A stretch of 64,000 nt of DNA, taken from assembly GCA_035048495.1 (NCBI GenBank), contig CM068547.1, forward strand, positions 34,976,502 to 35,040,501, written 5' to 3'. Made by a program: the position numbers and the translations under genes. Below are positions 34,850-47,671 of this stretch, in pieces (position 1 is the first letter of the stretch; every line of letters starts with the position of its first letter). The notes under the pieces were generated by a model. The model saw only the letters and a list, made by a program, of their open reading frames with translations, made no database searches and had not been told where the DNA came from. This stretch comes from Euptelea pleiosperma. Taxonomy: Eukaryota > Streptophyta > Magnoliopsida > Ranunculales > Eupteleaceae.

Positions 34850-36810
34850 GGTTTTTTTTTGAAAATAAAAAAAAATAAAAAAATTATTATTATTATTATT
34901 ATTTTTTTTTTTTTTTTTTTTAAAGTAAAAACCTACTTTTCCATGGGGAATCTCCCCAATTAGTGGACCCCCCATTTAATTAAAATTATTTTGAAATTCG
35001 CGGGGTCCACTAACTGGTCGGACAGCGGGTCGATGAAGATGGGCCCGGCTACTGGCCCATATGGATTGATGATGTCCATCATCTCACAAGATGATGTGAC
35101 AGACAGTCTGATGGCGATCGGATGGATGGTGACTTGATTGGGACCCAGATTGGTAAATCGACAGATCTAGAGAGATCCAACGGTCCGATTGAAGATCCAA
35201 TGGTCAGAAAGCTAAGGGAGATGAGATAGAGCCGATGGGTAGGAGTTCTGGGGTTAGGTCAGTAGATTCGAGGATCGAGAGATGAAGAGAGGGAGAGAAT
35301 GAGAAGAGATGAGAGAAAAAGTATCAAAAAAATGGAAAAAAGCACTGGCGGAGGTCTGGAACCCTGGTCTTCACTGTGACCATCCTCACGCTTCTCCAGT
35401 AGAGTCGACTATCATTCTTTGCTGACTCATGTGGCTTTAAACGCTTTGGTCCGTCTCTTGGTCATTGGCTCTCCTGCTCTCTTCGTTCTTTCGGCCGGCT
35501 TTTTGGTCCTCATAGTTGGCCCATATCTTTTAGTCATAGCATGTGGGCTCTTTAAGCTTTGATAATGGGCTTTCCTGATCGATGTGGGCTCGCAAGTCTC
35601 GAGAATTGTCCCATCGGGGTTTCCTGCGACAGAAGAAGCGCGTAATGAGACTTTATCAGAACGGCTTAATATTAGACTTCCAAAAATGTGTTTAATGCAT
35701 GCAAATATACCATTTCGTCCAGAAAAGTGTGTTCTACGCAACAGAAGAGACTCTTACGTAGAAAAGTAGGTAAATAGAGTATTTTACGTAGGAGAATGCA
35801 ATAACGCTAAAAGGATAATTGCTTAAAATAAGCACTTTTGAGCGAATATCACTCCCTCCATGACCGGCAACTTCGAGTTGCAGGTCTGAAACTGCCTAGT
35901 GCCTTCACCTCCTCAACCACGAAAGGAGCAACTTGCTCCCCCTTGTGCGCCAGCCACCGGAACCGTTAGCTAGACCTGCAACTCTGGCAGTTGCTGGTTT
36001 GGCCAGCAACTCTCCCGACTTGCAGGCGCTGCCCTCATCCTCCCAACTCCTCTTCATCCGCCTACCATCTCCAATCCCAGCCACTTTCTACACTGGACCT
36101 CTCCAAAAAAGAAGATCAAAGAAAAAAAAAAAAGAGAAGAAAAGAAGAAAAAGAAGAAAAGAAAACAGAAGGGAAGGAGAAAAGAGAAGGGAGGAACGTA
36201 CCTCCACCATTACCAATTAGTGTGACATGTGGCTAACATCACAGACCACGGTATGATCCACGTGGCACACTCTTAAAGACCACTGACTGTATGGATGTTT
36301 GGATCATGTGGCCGATGAGGAAATGGAACCAAAGAGGTCCACCTGTTGGCCCACCTTACCTTAGTCCCTCTCCATGTTGCAAGTTTCAGCTCAACTGCCA
36401 AATTCTGGGTATGACAATACCTAGGAATGTTGACAACTCATGAGCCAAACATTTAGGGGTAGCATGCACTTTGTCAAGCACTTTGCATGATCTGCAATGT
36501 TGACAAACCATGTTGCAAGTGGGCACAAACAATACCAGTTTTAAGAGAAACCATTGCAATTGGATTCCAATAGTGATAGTGAATGTGGTAGATCAGATGT
36601 TTCAAACTTCTGATTGGGTGATTCTTTAGTCATTTGAGGAAGCCAATGAATGGTGGATTTCAAGCTTCTAGCCCCTACGTGTGCACCTAAGTAGTGAATG
36701 ATATGTATTTGTTCGGTGATCACCCTCCAACTTACACGGATTACGAATTTGCCTATTGAATGGTGGGTCCAGTTGTTCACATTGTGGGTTCATTTGTTTG
36801 CATGTTTTGG

Positions 36811-38906
36811 ACTCTTTCTCAGGGAGTACCGTGGGCACGAGCCACCCACTAGTATATTTAAATCTTTCAAAAGCCTCTTGGGCTTTGTAATATTCTAGTC
36901 CTCATGAATGGTTCCCTCAGACAAGTTATATACTTGTTACCTTTTTCTTATAAGTTATATACTTGTTATTACATGTTTAGATATCTTAGTTTGAGATCTG
37001 TCCAAATTTTGTTGAATCCTAATTATTTGTGGCTTTTTTATAGCTCGGATGATCTTCCAAGTTCCAATTTCCTATTTCACTTTTGCCTTAAATACCTTCT
37101 CTGTCCGAAAAAGACTATTACTTAACTATTGTTTATTATACCAGGTCAACCATCAACATTGCCATCTATAAGGCATAATTTTTTTTTGCATTTTTTTACC
37201 GTTTGCAACGGTTCAAAACCGTTTCAACAATATCAACCGCTTCAAATTTCACATTTGAAACGGATCAAAACCGTTTCACAAATTTTCAAAACATTGCAGA
37301 ATTATATTTTGCAACAGTTTAGAACCGTTGCTTAGTTTTAAAATAATTCATAATTGTGACAAACCATAAGTCAGAAACGGTTTACAACCGTTGCATTACA
37401 ATCGTTTGCAATGGTTTTGCACCGTTTCTTAATTTTAAATGATTTATAACTGTGACGAAACAAGGTTTAAAACTGTTCAAAACCGTTGCATAATTACATT
37501 TTGAGACGGTTTTGAGCCGTTGCTAATAGAAACGGTTCAAAACCGTTGCAATGTAAACTACCGAAATAGTTTGAAATCGTTTTTATTTTATATTTTGCAA
37601 CGGTTTTAAACCGTTTCAAGAACCGTTTCAAAACCGTTGCAAAAATGTTTCTTCCCATGTGGAATTCAGAATGAAATGGGTTTGAGCCATTGAATTTAAT
37701 TTGAAACCACACTTTTCGCAACGGTTTTAAGCCGTTTCAAATTAGTTTCACAACGGTCCAAAACCGTTGCAAATTGGCAATTTTGGTCTAGTGTCCCTCC
37801 ACAATCTCCATTGATCTCGTTTCTTTGTCTTCTCTTTATCAAAAAAAAAAATACAGAAAAGAAAAACAAAGAAAAAAGAAAAAGAAAAAGGAAGATAGAA
37901 AAAAAGAAGGAAGAGGATAGGATCGCCCCTACCTGATCACCGCCCAGCCTCCCTCCACGACCTGCAACTTCGAGTTGCAGGTCTGAAACTGCCCCGTGCC
38001 TTCACCTCCTCAACCACCAAAGGAGCAACTTGATCCCCCTTTTGCGCCAGCCACCGGAACCATTAGCTAGACCTGCAACTCTGGCAGTTGCCGGTTTGGC
38101 CAGCAACTCTCTCGACTTGCAGGTGTTGCCCTCATCCTCCCAACTCCTCTTCATCCGCCTACCATCTCCAATAACAGCCGCTTTCTATACTGGTCCTCTC
38201 CAAAAAAGAAGATCAAAGAAAAAAAAAGAGAGAAGAAAAGAAGAAAAAGAAGAAAAGAAAACAGAAGGGAAGGAGAAAAGAGAAGGGAGGAACGTACCTC
38301 TACCATTACCAATTAGTGTGACATGTGGCTCACATCACGGACCACGGTATGATCCACGTGGCACACTCTTAAAGACCACTGACTGTATGGATGTTTGGAT
38401 CATGTGGCAGATGAGGAAATGGAACCAAAAAGGTCCACCTGTTGGCTCACCTTACCTTAGTCCCTCTCCATGTTGCAAGTTTCAGCTCAACTGCCAAATT
38501 CTGGGTATGACAATACCTAGGAATGTTGACAACTCATGAGCCAAACATTCAGGGGTAGCATGCACTTTGTCAAGCACTTTGCATGATCTGCAATGTTGAC
38601 AAACCATGTTGCAAGTGGGCACAAACAATACCAGTTTCAAGAGAAACCATTGCAATTGGATTCCAATAGTGATAGTGAATGTGGTAGATTAGATGTTTCA
38701 AACTTCTGATTGGGTGATTCTTTAGTCATTTGAGGAAGCCAATGAATGGTGGATTTCAAGCTTCTAGGCCCTACATGTGCACCTAGGTAGTGAATGATAT
38801 GTATTTGTTCGGTGATCACCCTCCAATTTACACAGATTACGAATTTGCCTATTGAATGGTGGGTTCAGTTGTTCACATTGTGGGTTCATTTGTTTGCATG
38901 TTTTGG
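36811..38906 (+). repeat. Array unit 7 (2.1 kb)
   Basis: Motif field 37198-37793, ending GGTCTAGTG. It shares with unit 9 the missing segment in the motif field, GTTTCTTCCCATG and ACTTGATCCCCC. Its 95-codon ORF is shifted by a missing A in the purine tract. Confidence 0.9.
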
Positions 38907-40996
38907 ACTCTTTGTCGGGGAGTGCCGTGGTTACGAGCCACCCACTAGTATATTTAAATCTTTCAAAAGCCTCTTAGGCTTTGTAATGTTCTAGTCCTCA
39001 TAAATGGTTCCCTCAGACAAGTTATATACTTGTTACCTTTTTCTTCTAAGTTATATACTTGTTATTACATGTTTAGATATCTTAGTTTGAGATCTGTCCA
39101 AATTTTGTTGAAGCCTAATTATTTGTGGCTTTTTTATAGCTCGGATGATCTTCCAAGTTCCAATTTCCTATTTCACTTTTGCCTTAAATACCTTCTCTGT
39201 CCGGAAAAGACTATTACTTAACTATTGTTAATTATACCAGGTCAACCATCAACATTGCCATCTATAAGGCATAATTTTTTTTTGCATTTTCTTACCATTT
39301 GCAACGGTTCAAAACCGTTTCAACAATATCAACCGCTTCAAATTTCACATTTGAAACGGATCAAAACCGTTTCACAAATTTTCAAAACATTGCAGAATTA
39401 TATTTTGCAACGGTTTAGAACCGTTGCTCAGTTTTAAATAATTCATAATTGTGACAAGCAATAAGTCAGAAACGGTTTACAACCGTTGCATTACAATCAT
39501 TTGCAATGGTTTTGGACCGTTTCTTAATTTTAAATGATTTATAACTGTGACGAAACATGGTTTAAAACGGTTCAAAACCGTTGCAATGTAAACTACCGCG
39601 ACAGTTTAAAACCGTTTCTATTTTATATTTTGCAACGGTTTTGAGCCGTTTCAAGAACCGTTTCTATTTTATATTTTGCAACGGTTTTGAATCGTTTCAA
39701 GACTTGAAACGGTTCAAAACCGTTGCAAAAATGTTTATTCCCATGTGGTATTCAGAATGAAACGGGTTTGAGCCGTTGCAATTTAATTTGAAACTCCACT
39801 TTTTGCAACGGTTTTAAGCCGTTTCAAATTAGTTTCACAACGGTCCAAAACCGTTGCAAATTGGCAATTTTGGTGTAGTGTCCCTCCACAATCTCCATTG
39901 ATCTCGTTTCTTAGTCTTCTCTTTATCAAAAAAAAAAAATACAGAAAAGGAAAACAAAGAAAAAAGAAAAAGAAAAAGGGAGATAGAAGAAGAAGAAGGA
40001 AGAGGATAGGATCGCCCCTACCTGATCACCGCCCAGCCTACCTCCACGACCTGCAACTTCGTGTTGCGGGTCTGAAACTACCCCGTGCCTTCACCTCCTC
40101 AAGCACCAAAGGACCAACTTGCTCCCCCTTGTGCGCCAGCCACCGGAACCGTTAGTTAGACCTGCAACTCTGGTATTTGCCGGTTTGGCCAGCAACTCTC
40201 TCGACTTGCAGGCGCTGCCCTCATCCTCCCAACTCCTCTTCATCCACCTATCATCTCCAATCCAAGCCGCTTTCTACACTTGTCCTCTCCAAAAAAGAAG
40301 ATCAAAGAAAAAAAAAAGAGAGAAGAAAATAAGAAAAAGAAGAAAAGAAAACAGAAGGGAAGGAGAAAAGAGAAGGGAGGAACGTACCTCCACCATTACC
40401 AATTAGTGTGACATGTGGCTCACATCACGGACCACGGTATGATCCACGTGGCACACTCTTAAAGACCACTGACTATATGGATGTTTGGATCATGTGGCAG
40501 ATGAGGAAATGGAACCAAAGAGGTCCACCTGTTGGCTCACCTTACCCTGGTCCCTTTCCATGTTGCAAGTTTCAGCTCAACTGCCAAATTCTGGGTATGA
40601 CAATACCTTGGAATGTTGACAACTCATGAGCCAAACATTCAGGGGTAGCATGCACTTTGTCAAGCACTTTGCATGATCTGCAATGTTGACAAACCATGTT
40701 GCAAGTGGGCACAAACAATACCAGTTTCAAGAGAAACCATTGCAATTGGATTCCAATAGTGATAGTGAATGTGGTAGATTAGATGTTTCAAACTTCTGAT
40801 TGGGTGATTCTTTAGTCATTTGAGGAAGCCAATGAATGATGGATTTCAAGCTTCTAGCCCCTACATGTGCACCTAGGTAGTGAATGATATGTATTTGTTC
40901 GGTGATCACCCTCCAATTTACATAGATTACGAATTTGCCTATTGAATGGTGGGTTCAGTTGTTCACATTGTGGGTTCATTTGTTTGCATGTTTTGG
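38907..40996 (+). repeat. Array unit 8 (2.09 kb)
   Basis: Motif field 39294-39880, ending GGTGTAGTG. It shares with unit 10 ACCGCGACAG, AAAGGACCAACTTGC and GGAAAACAAAG. A 60 bp piece between two GGTTCAAAACCGTTGCA copies, present in unit 10 at 46181-46241, is missing. Confidence 0.9.
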
Positions 40997-42653
40997 ACTC
41001 TTTGTCGGGGAGTGACGTGGGCACGAGCCACCCACTAGTATATTTAAATCTTTCAAAAGCCTCTTAGGCTTTGTAATGTTCTGGTCCTCATAAATGGTTC
41101 CCTCAGACAAGTTATATACTTGTTACCTTTTTCTTATAAGTTATATACTTGTTATTACATGTTTAGATATCTTAGTTTGAGATCTGTCCAAATTTTGTTG
41201 AAGCCTAATTATTTGTGGCTTTTTTATAGCTCGGATGATCTTCCAAGTTCCAATTTCCTATTTCACTTTTGCCTTAAATACCTTCTCTGTCCGGAAAAGA
41301 CTATTACTTAACTATTGTTAATTATACCAGGTCAACCATCAACATTGCCATCTATAAGGCATAATTTTTTTTTGCATTTTCTTACCGTTTGCAACGGTTC
41401 AAAACCGTTTCAACAATATCAACCGCTTCATGATAGTAGGTTTTTCCGCGTCGTTGGTTACGGAAACCCTAACTTCAACACATTTTTAATTAATCCGAAA
41501 CTTTTAACCTGTAGAATGAGCAATTTTGCACAGTGGCTTGTGTCGGATGTCGATCCGCACTCGGTATTAGTCAGATTAGCGCAATAATGGACATGAAATT
41601 ACGGATTTTTCTCAGAAATTGTTAAAAATAAAAGGATGGAAGGGTGAGAATGGTGATGAGGATTTTTAAAACATTCTTTGGGAATTTTTGAGAGACATGG
41701 ACACTAATAATTAAAAATGGAGGACACTATATTCACAGTAAACCTTTAATATCCATAAAACTCATTCATCGAACTCACTTTATTAATAATCAAAATATGA
41801 CAACCATTACATGGAATCTTGAACGAAATTTAGCTATCCTAAAACTAAAAAGTAGTAAGCATTAACCTAGAAAACATATAAGGGTAGAGAGAGAAACTAT
41901 AGAGAGAGTCTAAAGAAGAGGAGAGAGAAAATGAAAGATCCTACCATAAAACTCACCAAGAGATGAAGATAATGTTGATGGCCATTCAACAAGGTGATGG
42001 TGCTTGCCCAAACTAGGCTGTGGGAATTTGCGGATGAAGCATGTGAAAGGGGTAGAGGAGAGCTCGCTCCTTGTGAGATGGGCGTGAACACAGCTTGGAA
42101 GGATGCTGGTGCGGCGGCTAGAGGACAGCCCCGTTGGATGCACAACGGTTTATGGTTGTTCTTGGTGGCTGGAGCAAGGCGATGAAGGTGAAGAAGGACT
42201 GCAACGTTCGGACGAGCTAGACTGAGTCAGATTCAATCCAGCAATGGAGTCAATGAGGGGCGCACTCCACTTCTCCTCCTCTCTTCATCTTCCTCTTTTT
42301 TTTTTCTTTTTCGTTTTCTATTTTTGAAGAAAGAGGTCACGATTTTTTAGAGGAGTAGATGAGACAGGCGGCTGGGTTTTCTGGTGGGATAGAGATATGG
42401 AGATGGGGGCGGTAAGGTGAGAAGGAGGCGGCAGCAGCAAGGGGGAGATGTTGCAGGCGGAGATGTTGCAGGCGGAGGTTGCAGGCGGTGGTTGCAGGCG
42501 GTACCGTTGGTGCAGCAACGTTTCGGGGGGTTGTTGGAGATGAGATTGCCACCACCTGCCAACAGAGAACACGTCCCCAAGAAGAGGACGTGCTAGAGAG
42601 GGATAGAAGGGAGAGAAGAGCTGGGGAGAGAAGAGCTCGTGGGAGAGTTGTCG

Positions 42654-42680
42654 GCCGGAGTTGCAGCCTGCAACTCCGGT
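42654..42680 (-). repeat. GTTGCA hairpin in solo LTR C
   Basis: GCCGGAGTTGCAG, a short centre, then CTGCAACTCCGG. It lies about 150 bases downstream of the TATA box in LTR orientation. Confidence 0.8.
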
Positions 42681-42826
42681 GAAAACGTGAAGAAGATGAC
42701 GAAGATGAAGAATGAAAAGAAGAAAAAGAAGGAGAAGAAGAAAGGGAAACGGTGGGTCGAAGATTCGGGGAAGGAGAGGAGAAGAAAAGAGGGGGATTAG
42801 GGTTCGAACGAACCCTTCTCCTTCCT

Positions 42827-42863
42827 CTTATAAAGCTCCCTATTTCCATTAATGGAAATAGGG
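42827..42863 (-). promoter_or_regulatory. LTR C core promoter: palindrome and TATA box
   Basis: On the minus strand a perfect 26-base palindrome (CCCTATTTCCAT and its complement, 42838-42863) is followed directly by CTTTATAAG (42827-42835) and then by GGGTTCGTTCGAACCC. Confidence 0.6.
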
Positions 42864-45548
42864 TATTTTTTGAAAATAAAAAAATAATTTTTTTTTTTTT
42901 TTTTTTTTTTAAAGTAAAAACCTACTTTTCTATGGGGAATCTCCCCAATTAGTGGACCCCCCATTTAATTAAAATTATTTTTGAAATTCGCGGGGTCCAC
43001 TAACTGGTCGGTCAGCGGGTCGATGAAGATGGGCCCGGCTATTGGCCCTCATGGGTTGATGATGTCCATCATCTCACAGAATGATGTGACAGACAGTCTG
43101 ATGGCGATCGGATGGATGGTGACTTGATTGGGACTCAGATTGGTAGATCGACGGATCTAGAGAGATCCAACGGTCCGATTGAAGATCCAACGGTCCGATG
43201 GAAGATCCAACTGTCAGAAAGCTAAGAGAGATGAGATAGAGCTGATAGGCAAGAGTTCTGGGGTTAGGTCAGTAGATTCGAGGATCGAGAGATGAAGAGA
43301 GAGAGAGAATAAGGAGAGATGAGAGAAAAAGTATCAAAAAAAATGAAAAAAAACACTGGCGGAGGGTCTGGAACCCTGTTCTTCACTGTGACCATCCTCA
43401 CGCTTCTCCAGTAGAGTCGACCATCATTCTTTGCTGACTCATGTGGCTTTAAATGCTTTGGTCCGTCTCTTGGTCATTGGCTCTCCTACTCTCTTCGTTC
43501 TTTGGGCCGACTTTTTGGTCCTCTTATTCAGCCCATATTTGGCCCATATCTTCTAGTTATAGCATGTGGGCTTGTTAAGCTTTGATAATGGGCTTTCATG
43601 ATCGATTTGGGCCCACAAGTCTCGAAAATCGTCCCATCGGGGTTTCCTGCGACAGAAGAAGCGCGTAATGAGACTTTATCAGAACGGCTTAATATTTAGA
43701 CTTCCGAAAATGTGTTTAATGCATGCAAATATACCATTTCGTCCAGAAAAGTGTGTTTTACGCAATGAGATAGACTCTTACGTAGAAAAGTGGATAATTA
43801 GAGCAATTTTACGTAGGAGAGTGCGATAACGCTAACAGGATAAGTGCTTAAAATAAGCACTTTTGAGCGAATATCACTTCAAATTTCACATTTGAAACGG
43901 ATCAAAACCCTTTCATGAATTTTCAAAACATTGCAAAATTATATTTTGCAACGGTTTAGAACCGTTGCTTAGTTTTAAAATAATTCATAATTGTGACAAA
44001 CCATAAGTCAGAAACGGTTTACAACCGTTGCATTACAATCGTTTGCAATGGTTTTGCACCGTTTCTTAATTTTAAATGATTTATAACTGTGACGAAACAA
44101 GGTTTAAAACTATTCAAAACCGTTGCATAATTACATTTTGAGACGGTTTTGAGCCATTGCTAATAGAAATGGTTCAAAATCGTTGCAATGTAAACTACCG
44201 AAACAGTTTGAAACCGTTTTTATTTTATATTTTGCAATGGTTTTAAACCGTTTCAAGAACCGTTTCAAAACCGTTGCAAAAATGTTTCTTCCCATGTGGA
44301 ATTCAGAATGAAACGGGTTTGAGCCGTTGCAATTTAATTTGAAACCCCACTTTTTGCAACGGTTTTAAGCCGTTTCAAATTAGTTTCACAACGGTCCAAA
44401 ACCGTTGCAAATTGGCAATTTTGGTCTAGTGTCCCTCCACAATCTCCATTGATCTCGTTTCTTTGTCTTCTCTTTATCAAAAAAAAAAAAATACAGAAAA
44501 GAAAAACAAAGAAAAAAGAAAAAGAAAAAGGAAGATAGAAAAAAAAGAAGGAAGAGGATAGGATCGCCCCTACCTGATCACCGCCCAGCCTCCCTCCACA
44601 ACCTGCAACTTCGAGTTGCAGGTCTGAAACTGCCCCGTGCCTTCACCTCCTCAACCACCAAAGGAGCAACTTGATCCCCCTTGTGCGCCAGCCACCGGAA
44701 CCGTTAGCTAGACCTGCATCTCTGGCAGTTGCCGGTTTGGCCAGCAACTCTCTCGACTTGCAGGCGCTGCCCTCATCCTCCCAACTCCTCTTCATCTGCC
44801 TACCATCTCCAATCCCAGCCGCTTTCTACACTTGTCCTCTCCAAAAAAGAAGATCAAAGAAAAAAAAACGAGAGAAGAAAAGAAGAAAAAGAAGAAAAGA
44901 AAACAGAAAGGAAGGAGAAAAGAGAAGGGAGGAACGTACCTCTACCATTACCAATTAGTGTGACATGTGGCTCACATCACGGACCACGGTATGATCCATG
45001 TGGCACACTCTTAAAGACCACTGACTGTATGGATGTTTGGATCATGTGGCAGATGAGGAAATGGAACCAAAGAGGTCCACCTGTTGGCTCACCTTACCTT
45101 AGTCCCTCTCCATGTTGCAAGTTTCAGTTCAACTGCCAAATTCTGGGTATGACAATACCTAGGAATGTTGACAACTCATGAGCCAAACATTCAGGGGTAG
45201 CATGCACTTTGTCAAGCACTTTGCATGATCTGCAATGTTGACAAACCATGTTGCAAGTGGGGACAAACAATACCAGTTTCAAGAGAAACCATTGCAATTG
45301 GATTCCAATAGTGATAGTGAATGTGGTAGATTAGATGTTTCAAACTTCTGATTGGGTGATTCTTTAGTCATTTGAGGAAGCCAATGAATGGTGGATTTCA
45401 AGCTTCTAGGCCCTACATGTGCACCTAGGTAGTGAATGATATGTATTTGTTCGGTGATCACCCTCCAATTTACACAGATTACGAATTTGCCTATTGAATG
45501 GTGGGTTCAGTTGTTCACATTGTGGGTTCATTTGTTTGCATGTTTTGG

Positions 45549-47671
45549 ACTCTTTGTCGGGGAGTGCCGTGGGCACGAGCCACCCACTAGTATATTTAAA
45601 TCTTTCAAAAGCCTCTTAGGCTTTGTAATGTTCTAGTCCTCATAAATGGTTCCCTCAGACAAGTTATATACTTGTTATTACATGTTTAGATATCTTAGTT
45701 TGAGATCTGTCCAAATTTTGATGAATCCTAATTATTTGTGGCTTTTTTATAGCTCGGATGATCTTCCAAGTTCCAATTTCCTATTTCACTTTTGCCTTAA
45801 ATACCTTCTCTGTCCGAAAAAGACTATTACTTAACTATTGTTAATTATACCAGGTCAACCATCAACATTGCCATCTATAAGGCATAATTTTTTTTTTGCA
45901 TTTTCTTACCGTTTGCAACGGTTCAAAACCGTTTCAACAATATCAACCGCTTCAAATTTCACATTTGAAACGGATCAAAACCGTTTCACAAATTTTCAAA
46001 ACATTGCAGAATTATATTTTGCAACGGTTTAGAACCGTTGCTTAATTTTAAATAATTCATAATTGTGACAAACCATAAGTCAGAAACGGTTTACAACCGT
46101 TGCATTACAATCATTTGCAATGGTTTTGCACCGTTTCTTAATTTTAAATGATTTATAACTGTGATGAAACATGGTTTAAAACGGTTCAAAACCGTTGCAT
46201 AATTACATTTTGAGACGGTTTTGAGCCGTTGCTAATAGAAACGGTTCAAAACCATTGCAATGTAAACTACCGCGACAGTTTAAATCCGTTTCTATTTTAT
46301 ATTTTGCAACGGTTTTGAGCCGTTTCAAGAACCGTTTCTATTTTATATTTTGCAACGGTTTTGAACCGTTTCAAGACTTGAAACGGTTCAAAACCGTTGC
46401 AAAAATGTTTATTCCCATGTGGAATTAACAATGAAACGGGTTTGAGCCGTTGCAATTTAATTTGAAATGCCACTTTTTGCAATGGTTTTAAGCCGTTTCA
46501 AATTAGTTTCACAACGGTCCAAAACCGTTGCAAATTGGCAATTTTGGTGTAGTGTCCCTCCACAATCTCTATTGATCTCGTTTCTTCGTCTTCTCTTTAT
46601 CAAAAAAAAAAAGATACAGAAAAGGAAAACAAAGAAAAAAGAAAAAGAAAAAGGGAGATAGAAGAAGAAGAAGGAAGAGGATAGGATCGCCCCTACCTGA
46701 TCACCGCCCAGCCTCCCTCCACGACCTGCAACTTCGAGTTGCGGGTCTGAAACTACCCCGTGCCTTCACCTCCTCAACCACCAAAGGACCAACTTGCTCC
46801 CCCTTGTGCGCCAGCCACCGGAACCGTTAGTTAGACCTGCAACTCTGGTAGTTGCCGGTTTGGCCAGCAACTCTCCTGACTTGCAGGCGCTGCCCTCATC
46901 CTCCCAACTCCTCTTCATCCACCTACCATCTCCAATCCCAGCCGCTTTCTACACTTGTCCTCTCCAAAAAAGAAGATCAAAGAAAAAAAAACGAGAGAAG
47001 AAAAGAAGAAAAAGAAGAAAAGAAAACAGAAGGGAAGGAGAAAAGAGAAGGGAGGAACGTACCTCCACCATTACCAATTAGTGTGACATGTGGCTCACAT
47101 CACGGGCCACGGTATGATCCACATGGCACACTCTTAAAGACCACTGACTGTATGGATGTTTGGATCATGTGGCAGATGAGGAAATGGAACCAAAGAGGTC
47201 CACCTGTTGGCTCACCTTACCTTAGTCCCTCTCCATGTTGCAAGTTTCAGCTCAACTGCCAAATTCTGGGTATGACAATACCTTGGAATGTTGACAACTC
47301 ATGAGCCAAACATTCAGGGGTAGCATGCACTTTGTCAAGCACTTTGCATGATCTGCAATGTTGACAAACCATGTTGCAAGTGGGCACAAACAATACCAGT
47401 TTCAAGAGAAACCATTGCAATTGGATTCCAATAGTGATAGTGAATGTGGTAGATTAGATGTTTCAAACTTCTGATTGGGTGATTCTTTAGTCATTTGAGG
47501 AAGCCAATGAATGGTGGATTTCAAACTTCTAGCCCCTACATGTGCACCTAGGTAGTGAATGATATGTATTTGTTCGGTGATCACCCTCCAATTTACACAG
47601 ATTACGAATTTGCCTATTGAATGGTGGGTTCAGTTGTTCACATTGTGGGTTCATTTGTTTGTATGTTTTGG
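45549..47671 (+). repeat. Array unit 10 (2.12 kb)
   Basis: Motif field 45908-46554, ending GGTGTAGTG. Closest relative is unit 8. One of the two AGTTATATACTTGTTA copies and the DNA between them is lost near 45662. Confidence 0.9.

Larger units (their letters stand above)
33031..35851 (-). mobile_element. Solo LTR B, 2.82 kb, target duplication CTCCC
   Basis: Read on the minus strand it starts TGATATTCGCTC at 35851 and ends CCTACTTTCA at 33031. CTCCC flanks it at 33026-33030 and 35852-35856, and the array continues without loss. No internal region is present, so it is a solo LTR from unequal recombination between two LTRs. TATA-like CTTTTAAAG at 34811-34819, palindrome about 34824-34849, four hairpins. 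It carries the GTCCTCATAGTTGGCCC variant shared with LTR D. Confidence 0.93.
31870..36810 (+). repeat. Array unit 6, split by solo LTR B
   Basis: Left part to 33030, right part from 35852. Without the LTR and one target duplication it is about 2.1 kb. Motif field 32257-32875, ending GGTCTAGTG: one substitution spoils the CACTA-type end, as in units 7 and 9. Confidence 0.9.
41431..43876 (-). mobile_element. Solo LTR C, 2.45 kb, target duplication CTTCA
   Basis: Minus-strand start TGATATTCGCTC at 43876, end CCTACTATCA at 41431. CTTCA flanks it at 41426-41430 and 43877-43881. Clean solo LTR inside the motif field of unit 9. It shares CTCACAGAATGATGTG and GGCCCTCATGGGTTG (plus-strand reading) with LTR E, so the two are close relatives. 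One full hairpin at 42654-42680. Confidence 0.93.
40997..45548 (+). repeat. Array unit 9, split by solo LTR C
   Basis: Left part to 41430, right part from 43877. About 2.1 kb without the insertion. Motif field 41384-41430 plus 43877-44431, ending GGTCTAGTG. Closest relative is unit 7. Confidence 0.9.
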
